From Pseudocercospora fijiensis CIRAD86 (taxonomy: Eukaryota; Ascomycota; Dothideomycetes; Mycosphaerellales; Mycosphaerellaceae): a stretch of DNA of 64,000 nt. The first letter of the stretch is position 1. Every line of letters begins with the position of its first letter. A model generated the notes under the pieces. That model was not told the DNA's origin. It did no database searches and was given only the letters and a program-made list of their open reading frames with translations. Shown here in pieces: positions 57,212-64,000 of this stretch. The stretch covers positions 3,595,041 to 3,659,040 of the forward strand of contig NW_006921534.1 in NCBI RefSeq assembly GCF_000340215.1, in the 5' to 3' direction. Made by a program: the position numbers and the translations under genes.

Positions 57212-57515
57212 ACTTATATTAAGCCCTACTAAACTATATACTATAGCTAGAACAAACTACTATATAACTTAAAAAAGCATAACTATAATTTAGAATTGTA
57301 AGATTAGTAAATTTTCCTTTATAAACTAGGGTATAGATATATATAGAAACTAAAATTATAATATTCTCTAAAACTAGTATCGTATTCCTAGAACCTTATA
57401 AATAGCTATATTACATATAATATAAAGATACCTAGGCCTATAGTTGTAGAGTCTAAGAGCCTTTAGCTATCGAAGTCTACTAGCCTCGGTAGTTGAGACA
57501 TATATACGATTAGTA
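57212..57515. other. TA-rich pre-insertion DNA
   Basis: Continuation of 43435-43601. No frame or repeat is recognised. Confidence 0.4.
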
Positions 57516-58147
57516 ATCAAAACAAATACATTGCAAGCTGCTAGTCTTGGAACGCGATAGTGGTCTACAACACTTCCTAGTTCTACCCTTCGCATACTGT
57601 AGCAATACTACTAGTTTGCTATGCCGAGAACACGGGTGCGATAGTTCTGTAACAACTTACAGATAGTCGTATTACTAACGCTTACTCGCAGTTGACTAAT
57701 CTTACCCGCCGATCTAGAGATAGATACAAGAATGATAGCTAAGTCTAGCACTAGTGCCGCGCCGAAAGATGTATTAGAGGAGCTGAAATCACATTAGTCG
57801 ACGAATCATCTATTACTCTAATAGCTAGTATAGTAACCGAGAAGCCAATTCCAGATTGGAGTATTGTAGCTAGCGCACGATAGGCAATCCTAGGACTAAT
57901 AAAAGCCCTCGCATTCGACTTGAGACTAGTACGCATTAACGCCGTAGTAGTTAGGACTTTGAACACGAACACTTGGTCTCATTTCCCGAAAGAAACGAGG
58001 GACGAAGCCTAGAAGAATTATGTGTCTAGAACAACGACCGGTCGAATTGCAGAGGCGAGCGACGTCGTAGAGGCATTGTACTATATAAAAGATACTAACG
58101 TAACTAGATTAACGGTATTATCGTATAGTAGTATTATCTTAATATGA
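57516..58147 (+). pseudogene. Short-chain dehydrogenase (SDR) pseudogene
   Basis: The clearest stretch (57782-58147) reads EITLVDESSITLIASIVTEK, PIPDWSIVASAR*AILGLIK, ALAFDLRLVRINAVVVRTL, WSHFPKETRDEA*KNYVS, TGRIAEASDVVEALYYIKD and NVTRLTVLSYSS. This follows the fungal SDR pattern: the catalytic strand, a helix with alaLDL..iRvN.vsPG, and the closing gRvG.peDvaeA..yl..d..vTG.vi. The catalytic YxxxK and PG motifs are not preserved. Further upstream, AENTGAIVL*QLTDSRITNA (near 57620-57680) and LPADLEIDT fit the N-terminal half in other frames. Frameshifts, stops and a deletion of about 100 residues in the middle make it dead. It looks like a host gene caught in RIP-affected DNA. Confidence 0.6.
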
Positions 58148-58370
58148 TTGTTTGTAATAGAAGCCTTCGCAGTTTATTTTAGTTATATTGGTTGATCTTA
58201 TTATCTCGTTAATCGTAAAATACAGTCGTCGAATTAGAGGGCGGCTAGAATAGCCTCTCCGATCGGACTAGTAGTAGAGTACCCTAATTAAAGGTGTGTT
58301 ATAGCAGTAGCGAGGGTAGATTAGCAGTAGAACGAAGAAAGACTAATTAGTTACATTGCGCTTAGCCCTA
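58148..58370. other. TA-rich spacer
   Basis: No coding frame or repeat is recognised between the two gene relics. Confidence 0.35.
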
Positions 58371-59290
58371 CTAAAGCTCCTCGTTATTCTTATCTCCGAC
58401 GAAGCCCGTACCGCCCTTATCCGAATCGTCGAGCACAATAGAATCTTCCTCTATAGCCTTCTTTACTCGCATCTTATTAACCTTCGTACTAAAGGATCTT
58501 AGAGCCGCATTGCCTAGCTCTTCTTTATCTAGTATCTAATGCTCGATCTATACGCTATAGGAGTAGTATCGAACTATTCTTACTTTGCGCTTCTAGCCTA
58601 CCCGATTCTCCCTCGTCTTCGCCTGTTTACTCGCTACTAGGTTCTAGTTAAGGTCGGCTATAAGCAACAAGTTCGCTTCGACTATATTATAGCTATGCTT
58701 AGCTATACTTATAGAGTAGACGAGAATGTCTACGCCCGACGTCTAGGACCGATTAAACTCTACGATTAGTTGTAATCGCTAGCTAGCGTCCTTCGGCACC
58801 CTTAAGTTAAATAGCTGCGACTTTAGACTAGCCTTCTTGTACGCCTAGATAGAAGTGTTAGTATATTGCTTTAGCTCTTGTTTACGAAGGCAGAGCTTAC
58901 TAGATTAATAGTGTAAGCTACTACGTTAGAATAGCTTATTACTATAGCCTTACGGCCCTTATTATCTTTAACGGTGTTAGCCGTCTGCTTCTTAAGCTCC
59001 GCGATAATGTCCTTAATGCGTAGGCTTTCTATAAGCTCGTTAAGGAAGTAAGTATATAGGTCTATATCGGGCTTAAAAAGCTAGCCGAAAGACTCAATCT
59101 CCTTTATAGTAAATTCTATTTCCTACTCCTTAGCAGATACCGGCGCGTAGCCTTTGCGCTCTAGATTATTGTTCTTTACCTTAATGAACTTGTTAAGGGC
59201 CTTACTGTAGTTCTTCCGTACCTAGTCGCTTATCCGAGTCGGTAAGGTAAGGCCGCGCTTATCTTTAGATAGTAGAGTCGATAGGGTAGT
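58371..59290 (-). pseudogene. SNF2-like helicase C-terminal relic
   Basis: Minus-strand reading gives KAIVISYSNVVAYTINLV (about 58950), then in another frame FNRS*TSGVDILVYSIS (about 58750), NIVEANLLLIADLN*NLVAS and KQAKTRENRVG*KRKVRIVR, then YYSYSV*IEH*ILDKEELGN and a tail of basic and acidic residues ending GTGFVGDKNNEEL. This order matches helicase motifs IV-VI of SNF2/DEAD-like ATPases (F.....vdiLv.s......LNL, ViiaDlpWN, Q..gRi.RiGQkrkV). The ATPase half is absent. Stops fall at likely Trp and Gln sites. It may be a host chromatin or repair gene fragment, or cargo of an unseen element. Confidence 0.5.
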
Positions 59291-59310
59291 TCTAATTCGT
59301 ATCCTATAAG

Positions 59311-59519
59311 TGTTACGATATGACACTATTGCATATACGATAGTAGGCAGCGGTTACTATCGACCGCTGCGGTCGCTATTGCTACTAATAGTAGGACTAT
59401 TATATAGATAGCTTGCCTCGCGGCACCTTAGAGAATGTATCAACTTTTGTACCGCATAACCGTTACGATACCTTCGTACTGTAACCGTGTGCCTAGCAAC
59501 TTAGTAGCTTCGCTTAACA
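59311..59519 (+). repeat. Putative 5' LTR of element 6
   Basis: A 209-bp sequence starting TGTTACGATATGAC and ending CTTCGCTTAACA, placed directly before a gag-like frame. Inside is the palindrome CGACCGCTGCGGTCG (about 59358). The partner LTR would be beyond the window, so this is inferred. Confidence 0.5.
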
Positions 59520-59524
59520 CTTAG

Positions 59525-62500
59525 TTGGCTTCTATACTAACTACTAGTCCTCTACCCGAATCGACCCCGGTCGTTACGGCTACGACGAGAATCGACGCGA
59601 TTAGCTACGGGTCCTACCGATCTTCCGCCGATTACTACGATTTAACTCCTACCCGTTACGACGGTACCTATTCGATTTACTACCCTTCTACACTATACCC
59701 TACCGACGCGCGAGCGCCTTATCGGCGATCCTATTAGTACCCCGAGGAGACAGTAGTAGTAGTTTCTACCTTTAGTAGCAATTGCCTACTATACCTAGGT
59801 CTAGGGGCAGCCGCTTTCTATAGGAGGACCTGCCCGATAAGCTACGCTCCTCCGCCTTTAGTCGGTTCTCTATTATTGTTCTCCGTTTAGAGACTATCTC
59901 GCCTCTACCCTCTTACGGATAGTTTACCCGCTCGCTATAGCTCCTTCGGACTCGCTTCTAACTCCGGTAGAAGCCTTGAAATTAGCTAAGCTAGCGGTTT
60001 AACCGCTGCCCTAGTACTGCAATCTCGGATTGCCGAATATAGAGCCCTATATCCTACGCATCTGTTCCTATATTTAGAACTACGTCGATTATAGCGAGAA
60101 CTTTGCGATCTAGCTTAAGGCAAAGTACGGCCGAATCGACTTGCTTGCCTTATACGTTCTATACTATTACCCGCTCGTAGGAAATCCGCCGCCTCTATAG
60201 GCTAAAATCGAGGAACTCTACCTAAACGCCCTTAACGGTTACAACTTCCTAGGATAGTAGGTAGTAGATAAAGGAATTCTAACTAAATCGGTTAAGGAGC
60301 TTAAAGCCGCGCTCCTAACGGTGCGCGATTTACGCTATTACCGTTAATCCTACCCGGATATCTATCTACTACCTATAGTAGAGTAGCGCTTACCGGCCCG
60401 ACCGGCTTAAGTTCTACCGCAGCCTACGGTTTCGCCTATTACTACGGTAGAAACAACCGTGCCGCCGGAATAGCGTCCCGGTTCGCCTAACAGCTCGCTT
60501 AAATCGGTTTTCTTACGGAGGCTACTTAAGCTACGATACCCGGCGGACGAGAATCCTTAGAAGCTAAGGGAGCCTCTACCTAAGACTTCCCCTAAGGAAC
60601 CGCTAACCGGGCCTTCCGATCTGTCGACGTCGCCGTTCTAGGACATCGGTCGCGGCTAATTGCCTCTAATAAACGACGGCCTCGCCGACTCGTAGGCTAA
60701 CGAGCCGCGTAGTCGTTTCTAATATCGCACCCCTATAGAGGCCTCGTAGACAACCGAGGAGATCGATAGGGCGAACATCGCTATATAACAAAACCGTTAG
60801 CGTCGTAATTATCTTCGCGAATTAGCTAGACGGAGAGGAGTCTATCTTAACGAAGTCGTATTAGACTTTCTAATAGAATAGGCGATTTCACCGCTATCGG
60901 CTACGCGTAAGCTAAGTCCGCCCTAGCCGAACCCGGGTTAATACGATTACTAGTAGAGGGTAGACGTATATATAAATGCCCGTAGGTATAGCCGCTTGCG
61001 TCGGGGCGGGTTTACGCTAGGCGATCCGCCTAGCAATCCGCCTAGTAATCCTCCTAGCAATCTACCCGGAAATCCTCCTAACGATCCTCTACTACCGCTA
61101 CCTAGTAACTTCGATCCGGATAATTCCTCTCGTAAGCCGACGTAGGGTTAGCCTTTGCCCTTTCCGCCCTTAGACTTATAGGGTCTACTACGGGAAGGTA
61201 AGAAGCAACGCCGGAAATACCGTCGGTATAGGGATAATCCGAGTAAGGATAGATCTTTATCTAATAGTAAGGATTCGGACGACTCCGATTAATCCTCGTC
61301 GGATAACGATAGCTCCTTAGATGCTAGTTATTATAGACACGCCCGCCGTCGTAGACACCGTTAGCATTATCGGGACTACGTCGCGGAAGCGCTAGTTTCT
61401 AAAGCGAGTTATATTTAGAGGCACTACGCCCGCCCCTAGCAGCTATAGTTCGATCTAGCGCATCTTAGGTTCTTCGATCCTCTACTTAGCGTTACGGATT
61501 ACGGCGAGGGAGACTACGCCTTAGTCGGGAATAAGATAATATACCGTTCGGTATATGCTTTTATCGAAGCGGCTAAGGATTATACTTATATCGTAGGGCG
61601 AGAGACGGTTCGTCTTAACCTCTCCCTTTGCTTTCGAGGGATAGCGTTTAGTTAGTATTATAGTTACCTTTCTAGCCGCAACCGAGTAAAGCTCTACGGC
61701 GGATACGGTCTAAAGCGCTAGGAACGTTGTCTTAGTAAGAAATAGAAGGTCCCTCCGATAAAGGCGATAGATCTCCTCGATAAGCAATGCTACGACCGGT
61801 AGGATATCGCTTTAGGGCGTTTAGTAACGGACTTTATCGTTAAGACGGTGCGACTCGCTAAGGATGCCGGCGTACGGAAATCGAACCGGCTCTTAGAAGC
61901 TTACCGTCGAATGGACCCGCGCCTCTAATTAAATATAGACGAGCTAAATCGTCGTATAAAGGTCGACAAGTAGGTTACGCACTACGAGAAGCAGGCATTA
62001 ATCTAGGAGTATATACTTTCGTCCTCGTCTAATCGTCGCCTAGACGCTACGACTAGGAATAATAGCCGCGCTAGTAAGGCTACCTAGTAGAACCGATACG
62101 AAGGGAACGCCTCTTATACCCTAGCGAGCTTCGCTCTAGTAAGAGCGTCCCCTAACTACCGGAACCGCGATATCGACCGACCGAACCTACTACGCCTTAC
62201 TAACGCCTATTAGCAGAATCGCCTACCTAACGCCCCTTAGCAGAATCGCCTACCGCCGGCAGGAAATAGTAAAGGACCGCCGAAGGGTAGTAGCCCTACC
62301 TTCCTCCTAAAAGACCTAAAGCGAGTCGATTCGCGCCTATTTAATCGATAGGATAGAAAGCGTAACGATCGAGCTCGTAAGCAGGCTAACTTTGCCGATA
62401 ATAGTAAGAGAGCAGGCGATACTATAAATGATACTAACTAAGCCGACGACGGCTATCGGGAGGATAGTTAGGAGGATAATAGGAGAACCGACGTAGATAA

Positions 62501-62650
62501 TTATAGCTATTTTAGTAACGCCGGAGAAGACGCCGACTACTTTACCGACCCTTACGACTCCGATCCAGGCTTAGGAGCTTACTTTGCGGGCGTAGGCGAT
62601 CGCTCGCTATTAGCGTTAAACTCGGTACTATAGGCTAAAGCGTCCCTACT
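59525..62650 (+). pseudogene. gag: Element 6 gag relic
   Basis: The opening segment (59525-59737) reads ASILTTSPLPESTPVVTATT, then Tyr/Ser/Asp-rich sequence. Its first codon is TTG, so the original start was changed or lies elsewhere. After several frame changes the capsid-like part (61440-62000) reads FFDPLLSVTDYGEGDYALVG, AKDYTYIVGRETVRLNLSLC, CYDR*DIALGRLVTDFIVK and NRLLEAYRRMDPRL. A disordered Asn/Arg-rich tail follows. Long for a gag (about 1,000 codons). No zinc knuckle is recognised. Confidence 0.6.
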
Positions 62651-62879
62651 AGCGGCGATCTAACTATTTGCCTCTACGAAGTACGCTTACAAGGTCTATA
62701 GGCGGCGATTTAAGTTAGGCAACCTTCTATACTAGTATATTCGTAAGGAGTACGTAGGGGCGACGACGCCTTCTACTATTATCGAACGCGTATCGGTAAA
62801 CCCGGAAGTAATTTAGTCGAGGGCGCCTCCGTTAGCTTAGCAAGGTTACGTATTCTAGAATTAGTAATACATAACTTTC

Positions 62880-64000
62880 CCCCTTCGGTTGTTACTATCC
62901 GGTGCATCTATGTAGGTCTGCCTAGATACCGGCTATACGCTTACTATTGCGGAAAAAGACTTCGTTTTAAGCTATCGCCCGGACGTAGAGGTACGCAAGC
63001 TACGCGAACCGATCGAAATCGGCGGTATCGCTAGCGCGTATCGCTCCGGGGAATACGTCGTATTAGACATATTTGTCCTAGTAGCAAAGACGGACGGTAT
63101 AGTCTCCCTAGTGCGAATAACTCGTAAGGTTTACCTAGTTCTAAAACTAAAGGCAAAAATCCTAGTTAGTATAGATACGATTGCTCTAGAGAGAATAAAG
63201 ATCGATATTCCCGTACGGACGGTTACCGTAGCTAGTTAGGACAACGCCCGCTTTAAAGTGGCCGTTAAGCGTAAGAAAGGGAAGTCGGTTTAGCGCCCCG
63301 TAAGGCTAGCGGAGGATATAACATTAGCGCCGCGTACGGTCGCCCTCGCGCTAGTTAAGTACGGCGGTAACCTCCCTAAGGGCCGGGATTTCATTCTTAA
63401 CGCCGGTTTCTTAGTCTAGCTAACTAGTAATATATAGGGATTGTCGTTATAAGCTCCGCCTTTAGTAACGGCGTATAATTAGGTCGTAGACGCTAATTTT
63501 TCTTATGTATATATTCGTAACGATGCGACTACTCTAGTAACGATTCGAGCCGGATAGCTACTCGGTTCGTTAAGTAATAGGACTATTGCTAGGGCCTACT
63601 ACATCGACGTAGCCGACTACGGACTAGTAGGATTGAGTCCTAACGCTTTTACGGCTACGCGGGATATGCTAAATGTATAGCGGGAACACCGGTACGCGTT
63701 AGGCGTAACGATCTACGGTAACAATAACTAAGCAGACTAAATTGCTATAGCAGTCGAGCGGTACCTAGAGCTCTTTACTAATCGCTAGACGGTCGTTAAT
63801 ATTCCCGAGCACGATTATATACCTATCCTAACCGTACTAAATTACCTAGATCTATTGCCGCTACCCCGTATAATCAACCTAGGTAAGAGGGATCGTAAAG
63901 TAGTAGACAAGATGTATAACGACCTATACCGCTAAGGGAAGATGCAGTATATAACCGAGCCTACGCCTTTCGGCTTCCTAGTGTTTGTCGTATAGAAGCG
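62880..64000 (+). pseudogene. pol: Element 6 protease and start of RT
   Basis: VCLDTGYTLTIAEKDFV places the aspartic protease DTG at 62925-62933, followed by IEIGGIASAYRSGEYVVLDI as the flap region. Near the right edge RDRKVVDKMYNDLYR*GKMQ and ITEPTPFGFLVFVV*K read as the opening of Ty3/Gypsy RT. The frame leaves the window. Confidence 0.7.

Larger units (their letters stand above)
59311..64000 (+). mobile_element. Element 6: Ty3/Gypsy-like retrotransposon, 5' part
   Basis: LTR-like start, long gag, protease and the first RT residues read in plus orientation to the end of the window. It is a fourth family, more GC-rich than the others, with the same TAG-type stops. The 3' part, including integrase, is not in view, so chromodomain status is unknown. 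Confidence 0.75.

Noticed and set aside
57751..57972. 73-codon minus-strand frame
   Set aside because: It is antisense to the SDR pseudogene, whose plus-strand reading shows clear family motifs.

Overview
This window is filamentous ascomycete (Pezizomycotina) nuclear DNA. The first 6.1 kb is ordinary gene-dense sequence: the C-terminus of acetyl-CoA carboxylase, a GNAT acetyltransferase, an NAD(P)-dependent epimerase, an F-box-like protein, a cytochrome P450 relic and a secreted type-B carboxylesterase with one 55-bp intron. From about 6.5 kb to the end the composition changes abruptly to TA-rich DNA. Old coding frames there are still legible but broken mostly by TAG codons where Trp (TGG) or Gln (CAG) belongs, and Cys and His are often replaced by Tyr. 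That is the mark of CpA-to-TpA repeat-induced point mutation (RIP). A Dothideomycete such as a member of the Mycosphaerellales is a guess only.

The TA-rich part resolves into a nested stack of transposons whose ends can be placed to the base by TG..CA termini and 5-bp target duplications. Element 0 (9343-37777, minus, TSD CCTAC) sits in a degenerate minisatellite. Element 1 (10121-24358, plus) is inserted in element 0. Element 2 (14530-21628, minus, TSD TCGCA) is inserted in the integrase of element 1. Element 3 (26684-33671, plus, TSD ACGAG, a different family) is inserted just upstream of the integrase of element 0. A Tad1-like LINE (38534-43420, minus) follows with a 14-bp TSD. Element 4 (43602-57206, plus, TSD CTAGT) is of the same family as elements 0-2 and is split in its integrase by element 5 (48290-54757, plus, TSD TCGCT, a third family, with a 526-N assembly gap). 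Element 6 begins near 59311 and runs off the window. Elements 0-5 are Ty3/Gypsy elements with C-terminal chromodomains (chromoviruses). Between elements 4 and 6 lie two decayed host-type genes, a short-chain dehydrogenase and an SNF2-like helicase C-terminus.

The observations most worth following are these. (1) In family A the 11 nt immediately downstream of the 5' LTR are the exact reverse complement of an 11-nt stretch inside the same LTR, in all four copies, which points to Tf1/sushi-type self-primed reverse transcription. Families B and C show shorter versions at the same offset. (2) Families B and C each carry an antisense ORF between pol and the 3' LTR that encodes a Cys-cluster plus helical or coiled-coil protein. 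(3) There is a tRNA-Pro-like sequence with a long insertion at the anticodon loop inside element 5, and a shorter relative at 38.24 kb. Every transposon whose RT active site is readable has lost a catalytic Asp (DD to DN or ND) by a RIP-type change, so none looks autonomous.
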